From NCBI GenBank assembly GCA_903861145.1, contig CAIOTH010000020.1, forward strand, positions 1 to 64,000: 64,000 nt of DNA, in the 5' to 3' direction. Position numbers and translations under genes: made by a program. Shown here one piece after another: positions 51,235 through 62,280 of the stretch. Position 1 is the first letter of the stretch. The number at the start of each line of letters is the position of its first letter. The notes beneath the pieces were generated by a model. That model searched no databases, had not been told where the DNA came from, and saw nothing but the letters and a program-made list of their open reading frames with translations. Source of the stretch: an uncultured Bacteroidota bacterium. Lineage in GTDB: Bacteria > Bacteroidota > Bacteroidia > Chitinophagales > LD1.

Positions 51235-52743
51235 TTACTTTTCACTCTTAATATAAATAACATCGCCATTGCAAAACAGAAGAGAATGAACTTCTTCTGT
51301 CACAAATTTCTGGCTTATCAATTGTTTTAGATAAGGATCAAATACGATTACTTTATCATGCACCTTTACCTCGTCGTGGCGGATAACCGGGTTGTTTATA
51401 TGGTGCTCCTTTAGCTCTTGTTCATAACAACGTATTACGGTTCCCGAGCCAATGCTTTCGGTATCAAAAATCAATTTGCAGTTATCTTCATGAACAGTTC
51501 CTTGAACCGCATGCTGAAAATATTTACACGAAACTGAAAATCCCTCTTCCCACCAATCGCCTTTTGGAAAATAGACCCGGGAGATAGCATCTGAATAAGG
51601 TTTTATAAAAAATGACAACACAAAGACAAACGCAATCAAACTAGCAGTGCTCCATTGGTAAATGCGCCTAAGATGCTCACTAGCTATCGTGTAAATAAAA
51701 TAGAAAAAGGAAGAAACTATAATGGCTAAAAACGGAAATAAGGGAGCATCATAATGTGGCAGTTTTGTGGCGGCAATGGAAATAACGATTAAAAACATTG
51801 TCCCGATAGCTGCTGCAAATAATACTAATCTCTTAATAACCGTATCTGAAAAAAAGGTACCTATAATCAAAGCGGCAGGAAATATAAACATGTAATGAAC
51901 AAATTGCCAGGTAATTATTTCGTTGAAATAAAAACTAAAGTCGGCTTCGTGCCCTTCATTTACACTACTAAATCGTCCGCCCAGTTCATTTATCCAAACA
52001 GCTTTTAAATACCCCGGGTTTATTGCTTCGCGCAGAAAATAAAATCCAACGCCAAATACTATAAAAATGGCTACGCCGGCATACATCCATTTGTTTTTAA
52101 GAAAGGCAACTATTTTTTTTCGGATAAGCACATAGGCCATAAAGCCCGGTGCAAACATAAGAGGCGCAATGCCCTTGGTTAGTACCGCCAGTGTCATGTA
52201 AATGGAAAATGTAACCAAATGCCACGATTGTTGTTTTTTCTCAGTTGCTTCCGTTGCGAAAAATAAACTGAAGGCAGCCATAGTGATGAATAACGTTAGA
52301 ATAGAATCGTATTCTCCTGTGCGGGTAACATGATTTCGGACATATCCATTACAGGTAATAAGTATCAAAACTGTAAGAAACGCAAAAACTGAACTCCTGC
52401 TGTAATTTTTTATGGTACAAAAAAGGTAGATACAAAGTAAAAGGGCTGCAATAGCCGAAGGCAACCTAAGCGCGAGTTTGCTAAACCCGAAAATTTTAAT
52501 AGAAAGCACAATGCACCAAAGCAATAACGGAGGTTTGCAGTTATACATGTCGGGATGGCCGTCAATATAAGTTACAAAATAGTGATGATTACTGGCCATT
52601 TCAATGGCATTTACCCCGGTTATTGATTCGTCCCACATTCTTATCGGCATATAAGTGAGATGCAGGAAAATCGGAAAGTAGATGAGGACAAGGAGTAAAG
52701 CGAACAGAATGTAGTTTCTGTTTTTTAGTAAATAGTCAGTCAT
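51235..52743 (-). CDS. Glycosyltransferase family 39 (ArnT/PMT-like) membrane protein
   Basis: MRMWDESITGVNAIEMA-type N-terminus (PIRMWDESITGVNAIEM), LLLWCIVLSIKIFGFSKLALRLPSAIAAL, multi-TM. Confidence 0.83.
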   Translation of the reverse strand: MTDYLLKNRNYILFALLLVLIYFPIFLHLTYMPIRMWDESITGVNAIEMASNHHYFVTYIDGHPDMYNCKPPLLLWCIVLSIKIFGFSKLALRLPSAIAALLLCIYLFCTIKNYSRSSVFAFLTVLILITCNGYVRNHVTRTGEYDSILTLFITMAAFSLFFATEATEKKQQSWHLVTFSIYMTLAVLTKGIAPLMFAPGFMAYVLIRKKIVAFLKNKWMYAGVAIFIVFGVGFYFLREAINPGYLKAVWINELGGRFSSVNEGHEADFSFYFNEIITWQFVHYMFIFPAALIIGTFFSDTVIKRLVLFAAAIGTMFLIVISIAATKLPHYDAPLFPFLAIIVSSFFYFIYTIASEHLRRIYQWSTASLIAFVFVLSFFIKPYSDAISRVYFPKGDWWEEGFSVSCKYFQHAVQGTVHEDNCKLIFDTESIGSGTVIRCYEQELKEHHINNPVIRHDEVKVHDKVIVFDPYLKQLISQKFVTEEVHSLLFCNGDVIYIKSEK

Positions 52744-52901
52744 TATAAAATTGTGATTACAGGAAGCGTGAAAATAGAATTATTATTATTTATTGCGGTT
52801 TTAACTCAATTGTTGTTATCACCAACACCTAATGAATAAGCGGTAAAACAATATTTTTCCAAAACCTCTCTCCAAATCAATTAAAGCGTTTTTTTTACAG
52901 T

Positions 52902-54347
52902 ATGGAGAAAACATATTTTGATGTGCTGATTATAGGCGCCGGCATTTCGGGCATTAGTGCAGCACGGCATTTACAAATGGAGTGCCCCAATAAAACATTT
53001 GCCATTTTAGAAGGCAGGCAAAATATTGGCGGCACCTGGGATTTGTTTAAATACCCGGGAATTCGTTCCGATTCGGATATGTATACGCTAGGGTTTCGCT
53101 TCCGTCCATGGACGAGCACTAAGGCTATTGCCGACGGGCCGAGCATTTTGAAATATTTGAACGATGCGATTGATGATTATGCCATCCGAGAAAAAATTTG
53201 TTTTGGGCGGCAAGTAAAAAAAGCCAGCTGGTCATCGGTAGATGCCTTATGGACTTTGGAAGTGGAAGTAAACGGACAGCCGGTGGTTTATACTTGCAAT
53301 TTTTTATCGGTATGTGCAGGTTACTACAAATACGAAAGCGGCTACTTACCTGAGTTTAAAGGAACCGAAAGATTTAAGGGTCGCATAGTTCATCCTCAAA
53401 AATGGACCAGCGATATTGACTATGCCAATAAGCATGTGGTAATTATTGGCAGTGGGGCTACTGCCGTTACGCTGGTGCCCGAAATGGCAAAAACAGCAGC
53501 GCATGTAACTATGTTACAACGCTCACCCACCTTTATTGTGGCCCTGCCTGATGAGGATAAAATAGCGAACTGGATGAACCGCAACTTGCCCCTGTCATTC
53601 GCATATCCTTTTAACCGGTGGAAGAATATTTTGCTGGCTGTATTTTTTTACAACTTCAGCCGAAGGAATCCAAAATTTATGAAGCGCCTGATGATTAAAG
53701 GCGTTAAAAAGGAATTGGGCGATGGGCCTGATGTTGAAAGGAATTTCACCCCAACGTACAACCCATGGGACCAACGGGTTTGCCTGGTCCCCAATGGCGA
53801 TATGTTTAAGGCTATAAAAGAAGGTAAAGCATCTGTAGTAACCGACCATATTGATACTTTTACTGAGAATGGAATACTGCTGAAATCGGGTATGGAGCTC
53901 AAGGCCGATTTAATTGTTACCGCAACCGGTTTAAATGTTCAGTTATTAGGTGGCATTGAGTGGTTGATTGATGGACAGAAGCTGGATATGTCCAAAACCG
54001 TTTCTTACAAAAGTATTATGCTTAGTGATGTTCCTAATCTTTCAATTGCCTTTGGTTATACCAACGCCTCGTGGACATTAAAGGTTGACCTTACCAATCA
54101 ATACATGTGCCGTTTACTAAACTACATGGATGCCAAGAAATACAGGCAATGCACTCCGCGTCAAAAAGACCCTTCGTTACAGCTTAGGCCGTTTAGCGAT
54201 TTTGGTGCCGGTTACCTGCAAAGGCAAATTAGTAATTTGCCAAGGCAGGGCTCAAAAAAGCCCTGGATACTTAAACAGAACTATTTGTTCGACTTAATGA
54301 ATATAAGGCACGGCGAGATAGAGAATGATGTATTGGAATTTGCTTAG
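52902..54347 (+). CDS. Flavin-containing monooxygenase / Baeyer-Villiger-type
   Basis: IIGAGISGISAARHLQ; FKGRIVHPQKW (FxGxxxHxxxW fingerprint); VVIIGSGATAVTL. Confidence 0.9.
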   Translation: MEKTYFDVLIIGAGISGISAARHLQMECPNKTFAILEGRQNIGGTWDLFKYPGIRSDSDMYTLGFRFRPWTSTKAIADGPSILKYLNDAIDDYAIREKICFGRQVKKASWSSVDALWTLEVEVNGQPVVYTCNFLSVCAGYYKYESGYLPEFKGTERFKGRIVHPQKWTSDIDYANKHVVIIGSGATAVTLVPEMAKTAAHVTMLQRSPTFIVALPDEDKIANWMNRNLPLSFAYPFNRWKNILLAVFFYNFSRRNPKFMKRLMIKGVKKELGDGPDVERNFTPTYNPWDQRVCLVPNGDMFKAIKEGKASVVTDHIDTFTENGILLKSGMELKADLIVTATGLNVQLLGGIEWLIDGQKLDMSKTVSYKSIMLSDVPNLSIAFGYTNASWTLKVDLTNQYMCRLLNYMDAKKYRQCTPRQKDPSLQLRPFSDFGAGYLQRQISNLPRQGSKKPWILKQNYLFDLMNIRHGEIENDVLEFA

Positions 54348-54380
54348 TTGAAATACATTCAACGTAAACCTCATTTATAT

Positions 54381-54412
54381 AAAAATCCGCTCCCTTATGG
54401 AAGCGGATTTTT
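54381..54412. terminator. Bidirectional terminator between FMO and katG
   Basis: aaaaatccgct/agcggattttt stem. Confidence 0.8.
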
Positions 54413-54439
54413 ATTTGAGAGCGTAAATACCACTTTTAA

Positions 54440-56704
<2,265 letters not shown>

Positions 56705-56828
56705 TTATTTACCTGTTGTTACAGAAGTAAAAAAAATGATTTATATCAGTGCAATTGAGTGGAAAGTGCGATGGGTGGTTTAAATGGAAGACGCTATTTT
56801 TTTAGCATACAGACCTAAACGAAACAAA

Positions 56829-56857
56829 AAATCCGCTCCTTTTAGGGAAGCGGATTT
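56829..56857 (-). terminator. Terminator hairpin nearly identical to that at 54381
   Basis: aaatccgctccttttagggaagcggattt; strong T run on minus strand. Confidence 0.7.
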
Positions 56858-56861
56858 AATT

Positions 56862-57080
56862 TTGTTGGCCCAGCTGGACAGTCGGTTTCACCTGGTTCTG
56901 CCCGGGTTTGCGCGCAAGTTGCTCAGCCCGGCTGCGCAGGAGTGCTGTAAACCAGCGCTCCTGAACTAATGTTGAACAATAAACAGTGCAGGTGCGTGGG
57001 CAGCGGTAGGTGTATTAAAGGCAACCAAGCTCGCGCCAATAGCTCGCCCAGCTATCCCACGGGCCTTGCTTTGTGATTAT
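56862..57080 (-). other. GC-rich, hairpin-dense intergenic segment (possible ncRNA or decayed gene tail)
   Basis: caggagtgctg-taaac-cagcgctcctg hairpin at 56937-56963; ttgcgcgcaa palindrome; cccgg/ccggg pair; ends at the 56829 terminator on the minus strand. Confidence 0.4.
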
Positions 57081-57142
57081 TTTCTAATCATGTGTCATAG
57101 CCAAATATTTTGTTACTTGCACGACATTTTAACTTTTGACAC

Positions 57143-57232
57143 ATGAAGAAAATATTATTCCCTTCGATAATAGTCTTGCTGTTGGTTAATTTTATCAGCG
57201 CCCAGGCACCACAAGGCCTCAACTACCAGTTC
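57143..57232 (+). pseudogene. Truncated N-terminus of a tail-fibre/collagen-like surface gene
   Basis: MKKILFPSIIVLLLVNFISAQAPQGLNYQ matches the style of [28 protein letters not shown] (21897 gene), then homology stops abruptly. Confidence 0.7.
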
Positions 57233-58403
57233 TTCCTAAAGCCAAAGCCTTGTTTAAATCTAAACAACCGCTTCCCTTTTGTCCTAATTGTATTTTACAA
57301 AGCCCTCTATTGTTATATGCTTCTGCATCATTAGGATTTAAGTCAATTGCCCTATTGAAATCCACTATAGCACCCCTATTGTCTTGTAGCATTGCTCTAC
57401 AAAATCCTCTGCTGGTATAAGCATTAGAAAGTTTAGGACTTAGCTCTAATGCTTTTGTGTAATCTGGCATTGCTCCTTGATAGTTTTGCAAATTGACCTT
57501 ACAAAATCCTCTATTGTAATAAGCTTCTACACATTCAGTATTAAGTTTTATTGCCCTGTTAAAATCTATTATTGCTCCTTGATAGTCTTTCAGGCTTGCT
57601 TTTACTACCCCTCTGTTACTGTAGGCCATATCATATAAAGGGTTAATGTCAATTGCTTTATTATCATCAGTTATTGCCCCACTGTAGTCTTTTAGTTCGG
57701 CTTTTGCTTTGCCTCTGTTATAATAAGCATCTGCATCGTTAGGTTTAATCTCTAATTCTTTATTGTAATCAGCTATAGCTCCTTGATAGTCATATAGGGC
57801 AGCTTTTGAAACACCTCTGTTATGGTAAGCTTCATTAAACATAGGTTTTATTTCTATAGCTTTATTGTAGTCCGCTATTGCTCCTTGATAATCATTGAGT
57901 AACCCCTTTGTCCGGCCTCTGTTATAATAAATATCTTGGTCATTAGGGGTAATTGAGAGTGCCTTAGTGTCATCTTCTATACCACCTTTGTAATCTTTCA
58001 AAGCCACTTTTGCCCTTGCTCTATTATAATAAGCATCAGAATACTTAGGGTTAATTGCTATGGCCTTGCTATATTCAATTATGGCCCCTTTGTAGTCCCC
58101 TTTATCATAGTTTTGAAGTCCAAAATTTTCATGTTCATAAATTATTGGAGAAAAGGTATCAGATGATACTGCCGATGAAACTGCTGGTGCGTTAGATTCT
58201 ATTGCTTTTGTTACTAATGTGGTGTCCTTATTTGTGGATGGTGTTGTTGTGGATTTGCTTTTAATTTCATCTACACTTATTTGACCAGCCCATTTATAAA
58301 ACAGGATGAAAAAAATTAGTAAAATAACTATACTGAGAATTTTTGTTGTCGGGGTATTCATGTGGAGCAAAAACTGATTTATAGCTTTAGGAAATTTCAT
58401 CAA
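57219..58403 (-). CDS. TPR-repeat protein, probably 3'-truncated
   Basis: ~9 tandem (A/D)YYNRG..K..LKDY.GAI.DYNKAIEI.P repeats; start may be 58361 (MNTPTTK). Last codons overlap the 57143 remnant. Confidence 0.88.
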   Translation of the reverse strand: MMKFPKAINQFLLHMNTPTTKILSIVILLIFFILFYKWAGQISVDEIKSKSTTTPSTNKDTTLVTKAIESNAPAVSSAVSSDTFSPIIYEHENFGLQNYDKGDYKGAIIEYSKAIAINPKYSDAYYNRARAKVALKDYKGGIEDDTKALSITPNDQDIYYNRGRTKGLLNDYQGAIADYNKAIEIKPMFNEAYHNRGVSKAALYDYQGAIADYNKELEIKPNDADAYYNRGKAKAELKDYSGAITDDNKAIDINPLYDMAYSNRGVVKASLKDYQGAIIDFNRAIKLNTECVEAYYNRGFCKVNLQNYQGAMPDYTKALELSPKLSNAYTSRGFCRAMLQDNRGAIVDFNRAIDLNPNDAEAYNNRGLCKIQLGQKGSGCLDLNKALALGRTGS

Positions 58404-58482
58404 ACCATCTTTTAAATTTTATATGTTTCTAACATTTGGGCTAAAGTAAAATGATTTTTTGAATACAACCACAGTATGCGAA

Positions 58483-59148
58483 TTAGTATTGGTATTTAGC
58501 AAATACAACAGCATGCACCTTTTCATGATATAGTAATTCTGCAACCCAATAAATTGGTTTAGCGGAGTTGGTAGTTGGTTCCCAATTTTCATTTAATCCG
58601 ACTAATCTATATCTGAAAATCTCCTTTGCCCCTGATGGTTTCCATGCTTGGTTGTAAAAGACCATATCCAAAGTTGGTTGTAGCATTTCAAATTCCTTTG
58701 CATCACAATGCTTGTCAATAATTCGTATTTGATATTTTTTGTCGATTGGTTGTATATTTTCCCACACAAAAAGCCCTTTGAAATTTTTCTGATGACTTTT
58801 ATACAAATTACCTACGTTAAATTCTAATGATGGCTTCTCAATATTGCCTGATAACCTTCCATATCCATCTTTTTCATGAACAAACAAACTTCTAATTGTT
58901 TTACCTGTAATCCTTTTTGAATCTGTAATACTTTCATTTAGCCAACCAATTACGTCTCGCAAGTCGTCATCTGTTGCTGAAAATTCAGTATTACACTTAA
59001 CGCAACTTGGCACTTTGATTATTTCACCATGCGTTTTAGAATCTACAAACAAATTTCTGGCAGGTATGTGCTCCTCATTATTAGGAACGCAATTCAGGTC
59101 ATCGCCACAGTTGTAGCAGTAGTGTAAATTTTTTAATTTTTTATTCAT
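58483..59148 (-). CDS. HNH-like / zinc-binding protein (putative nuclease)
   Basis: CYNCGDDLNCVPNNEEHIPARNLF...VPSCVKCNTEFSATDDDLRD: CxxC...EH-P...CxxC...D layout. Confidence 0.5.
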   Translation of the reverse strand: MNKKLKNLHYCYNCGDDLNCVPNNEEHIPARNLFVDSKTHGEIIKVPSCVKCNTEFSATDDDLRDVIGWLNESITDSKRITGKTIRSLFVHEKDGYGRLSGNIEKPSLEFNVGNLYKSHQKNFKGLFVWENIQPIDKKYQIRIIDKHCDAKEFEMLQPTLDMVFYNQAWKPSGAKEIFRYRLVGLNENWEPTTNSAKPIYWVAELLYHEKVHAVVFAKYQY

Positions 59149-59329
59149 ACCGTTTTTTTAAAAAAATAATGGTTGTAATTGCTATGCCAACAACATTTGA
59201 GCGGTAAGATTGTCGATTAGAGCTACCGAACTTCTTCACAATTGTCAAATTTAAAGATTTTAAAGGCAGGCTGTTAGGAAATTTGTTCTTTAGTTTCATC
59301 CATTGTTGAGCAGGGCAAAATTTGCCTTT

Positions 59330-59914
59330 TTACCTTTTACTCAGTTGTTTTTCGTCCCTGATTTTTCGGATGTAAGTTATACCGCTGATTCTACCAGCTA
59401 CATATTGGCCGGCGTTATTGCCAGCATGGGTAACCTCGTTTATTAGCAACGGGTAATGTAATACAGCCTTTTGAAATTTTATCATATCAGTAGAGCACAG
59501 CTTACCATCGTTAGATGCTTTAACTATGAATTGGCTTTTACCCATGTATAGCAGGGTAATTTCCTTACCCGGTTCATAGCCCATTTGGATTGTTTCACCT
59601 TTTTTCAGCTTACCCGGTAATAGCTCATCCATCGCCACGAAGTTTATATCTACATCCCCTTTAATCAACTTAGCAGCCAGTTCTTCCCATCCTTTATTAC
59701 CAAGATAATCGCTGATTATATCGAGCGTGTATAACCTTGGCTGCTCGTTTCCTTTTCTTTTAGTGAATCCGAACAGGCGTTTGAGTGTGCTTCCACTCAA
59801 CCCTGTTTTGCACACGGTGGAAATGTGCAAAGCAAGGGCATCGCAATCGCGGGGATAGCGTATCTGATGGCCGAACTTATGCTCCACCATATTCTTAATG
59901 ACCTTCGAAAGCAT
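59330..59914 (-). CDS. Hypothetical protein with Bacteroidota-type N-terminal helical DNA-binding-like domain
   Basis: CDALALHISTVCKTGLSGSTLKRLFGFTKRKGNEQPRLYTLDIISDYLGNKGWEEL. Confidence 0.6.
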   Translation of the reverse strand: MLSKVIKNMVEHKFGHQIRYPRDCDALALHISTVCKTGLSGSTLKRLFGFTKRKGNEQPRLYTLDIISDYLGNKGWEELAAKLIKGDVDINFVAMDELLPGKLKKGETIQMGYEPGKEITLLYMGKSQFIVKASNDGKLCSTDMIKFQKAVLHYPLLINEVTHAGNNAGQYVAGRISGITYIRKIRDEKQLSKR

Positions 59915-60091
59915 CTCTTTTTTATGCCGAATGTAGCGTCTGATGCAAAGCGGAAACGGCTTTGGCGTAAATGGTCGAAAAGATTTTTTTGATTGATTTG
60001 ATTGACCGATAAAGATGAAATGGATTAACAAATAAATCCCAGTTTTCCCTGTCAAAATAATCTAATACACTCACATTCTAAACCAAAAAAC

Positions 60092-60517
60092 ATGAAAAAG
60101 TATTTTACAGGAATCTTATCGGTTCTTATTTGCGTAAGCATTTACGCTCAGACAACAACTGCGAAAAAAACAACTACACCCAAGGTTACTAAGGAGGAAA
60201 AAAAGGAAGACAGCAACTCATCTAAATACGGTGACCGAACAAAGTATCAAATTACGTATGCAGATGGCACAACAGGTAAATTATATCAGGCAAAGGCTGA
60301 CGGGAAGTGGTGGGGTTCGGCATTATACCACGACAAGGGGCCTTTTACAAAGGATGAAGCCGTAAAGTGGTTATACAATTATGAGCAAGAAAAGAACGCG
60401 GTTAAAGGCGCAGCAGTAGTTGGAGCCGGTGCAGTTGTTACACACCAAGTAACGAAATCAACGCCGAAAACCTCCATAAACTTAAATCAAAATAAAGGAA
60501 CTTCTATTAACCATTAA
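60092..60517 (+). CDS. Hypothetical secreted protein
   Basis: Signal peptide MKKYFTGILSVLICVSIYAQ. Confidence 0.6.
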   Translation: MKKYFTGILSVLICVSIYAQTTTAKKTTTPKVTKEEKKEDSNSSKYGDRTKYQITYADGTTGKLYQAKADGKWWGSALYHDKGPFTKDEAVKWLYNYEQEKNAVKGAAVVGAGAVVTHQVTKSTPKTSINLNQNKGTSINH

Positions 60518-60537
60518 TTCAAACCAATAACAAGAAC

Positions 60538-60819
60538 ATGAAAACTTACGTAGCATCAAGAATGTCAGATGGGAATAAAGTATTCCCTTGCAAAATTAGT
60601 ATCGGCGGCAATGGAGTAACCCTAAAAATACCTGGGTTTCTACGCGGACAAGAAGCAACCATACCGTTTTCGCGCATATCGGCGGTGGATATAGACTGCC
60701 CACTGATTGGTTATTCATCCATTACCATATCTACAACAGGTGAAGGCAACGTTATAGGTCATGGATTCAGCAAAAGCGAAGTGAAGGAAATGAAGGAAAT
60801 GATACTTGAACAAATTTGA
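60538..60819 (+). CDS. Hypothetical small protein
   Basis: Compact ORF 20 bp downstream of previous stop. Confidence 0.55.
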   Translation: MKTYVASRMSDGNKVFPCKISIGGNGVTLKIPGFLRGQEATIPFSRISAVDIDCPLIGYSSITISTTGEGNVIGHGFSKSEVKEMKEMILEQI

Positions 60820-60893
60820 TACGCTAAAATTTGCCAGCGTTTCCCGCTTTACCAGTTTAATATTTCCACTTTTCCATCGGAACTAACATACTC

Positions 60894-60927
60894 GTGTAGT
60901 AATTATTTTTTAATCAAAACTACACGT
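60894..60927. promoter_or_regulatory. Inverted repeat cgtgtagt-N18-actacacg abutting the start codon at 60930
   Basis: Perfect 8-bp arms 60894-60901 and 60920-60927. Confidence 0.5.
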
Positions 60928-60929
60928 TT

Positions 60930-61529
60930 ATGAAAATCGAAACAGCAGTTAAAAAGGTGGTTGAGTTCCTGCAAAGCAACCCCGCTTCCAGTAAGGAAGA
61001 AATCGGAACAGCGACAAAGGTTAAAGGCCTTGAATTAACCAATGTGCTTAAGCGCCTTCGCAAAGATGGAACATTGGTTGAAGACGGGTTGGGTGCCGAT
61101 TTAAAACTTTCTTTCAAAGAGGTGCCAGCCGAAAGCACTGAAACCGATGAAGAAATAACACCGGCGGAAAATGAAGTAAAGGCTTCCAAAGGCCGGAACA
61201 ACCAAAAGTTCAAATTCAACGGAAATGAATATGGCAAAGGCCCATTGGTTCGTGAAGTAGTAAGAGAATATGTTGCCGGCCATCCTAAAGTAACCCTCAA
61301 ACAACTTAAAGAAATTTTTCCTGATGAACTGCTCAAAAGATTCGGAATTTTTCAGGAAGAATCTGTTGCAAAAACCTTGAGCGGTGCCCGCGACCGGTAT
61401 TTTTTCAAAGATGAACAACTGATAAAGTTGGGTGATAAAAAAGTTATCGCGGTTTGTAATCAGCTTACCAGCGATAACATCCAGCCATTTTTGAAAGCCG
61501 CCCGTGCATTAGGGTTCAAGATAAAATAG
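60930..61529 (+). CDS. Hypothetical winged-helix-like protein
   Basis: VVEFLQSNPASSKEEIGTATKVKGLELTNVLKRLRKDGTLVEDG (wHTH-like); C-term VREYVAGHPKVTLKQLKEIFPDELLKRFGIF...RYFFKDEQLIKLGDKKVIAVCNQ. Confidence 0.6.
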   Translation: MKIETAVKKVVEFLQSNPASSKEEIGTATKVKGLELTNVLKRLRKDGTLVEDGLGADLKLSFKEVPAESTETDEEITPAENEVKASKGRNNQKFKFNGNEYGKGPLVREVVREYVAGHPKVTLKQLKEIFPDELLKRFGIFQEESVAKTLSGARDRYFFKDEQLIKLGDKKVIAVCNQLTSDNIQPFLKAARALGFKIK

Positions 61530-61557
61530 CCTTCTTTTTTTGTTATTTGCCATAGGT

Positions 61558-61587
61558 AAAACGGGCGCCCTAAAAAGCGTCCGTTTT
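61558..61587 (+). terminator. Intrinsic terminator
   Basis: aaaacgggcg/cgtccgtttt stem (one G-U) plus T tract. Confidence 0.65.
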
Positions 61588-61785
61588 TATTTTACTGTGG
61601 TAGCTAAATAACACTGGCTTTAGCCGACTCTCCTGGGCTCTCCTAATGAGCCCGGCTCAGTTTATATAGTAAGGCCAAGGTTTTTGAATATCGCGCGACC
61701 ACGGCGATATGGAGAGCAAAAGGAAGCGAATAAACTTGTGTGCAGCAGCTACACCGCCAACGTTGGGCCGGGTTTTAATAAAACA

Positions 61786-62277
61786 TCACCAGGGGATGTT
61801 CCTTTGGTTGGTAAGCAGAAAATTCCATGCCAGCTTCATGTCTTCCGTTTTCATATCCAGCAATACCTTTTGGTCAGCAACCCTTACAACCGTTACCCCA
61901 GCGTTACCACCGAAAGCAATCGTTTCTTGTTTCCATTTTTTACCGAGTGCTAAAAGTTCGTGGTAGTCCATCAAAGGCACCACCAAGGATTTTCTGCTTA
62001 CGGTGGTTAACCCATTACCGTCGCTATACTGGTATCCATAGCCCTGCTCCAGATAACTGTAATTCATTTTGAGTACATCTTTTTTGAGTTGCTCATGTTC
62101 ATCTGCTAAGGTTTCGGGGTCGTTACCTGGGTAATAGGCAGAAATAATACAGTAGAAATCGCCGCTGTCAATGACCTTCCAAATTTCCTGTATAGTTTCA
62201 GATGTTCTTAATTCTACTGCAACCCTATCAGTGGTTTTGTCAAAATTCTCGTATTCCCGAATGTATATTGCTTCCAT
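61786..62277 (-). CDS. Hypothetical protein (DUF3293-like, tentative)
   Basis: FYCIISAYYPGNDPETLADEHEQLKKDVLKMNYSYLEQGYGYQ...LVVPLMDYHELLALGKKWKQETIAFG. Confidence 0.55.
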   Translation of the reverse strand: MEAIYIREYENFDKTTDRVAVELRTSETIQEIWKVIDSGDFYCIISAYYPGNDPETLADEHEQLKKDVLKMNYSYLEQGYGYQYSDGNGLTTVSRKSLVVPLMDYHELLALGKKWKQETIAFGGNAGVTVVRVADQKVLLDMKTEDMKLAWNFLLTNQRNIPW

Positions 62278-62280
62278 TCC

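Noticed and set aside
56784-56969. 61-aa plus-strand ORF between katG and the TPR gene
   Set aside because: Runs through a terminator hairpin and the GC-rich structured segment; not credible as protein
60901-60930. Shine-Dalgarno search upstream of 60930
   Set aside because: No AGGAGG-like site; expected in Bacteroidota, so its absence is not informative
61622-61657. Nested hairpin agccg...gggctc-tcctaat-gagccc-ggct as a possible ncRNA
   Set aside because: The stems compete for one base, there is no T tract, and a terminator lies just upstream; evidence too weak to call
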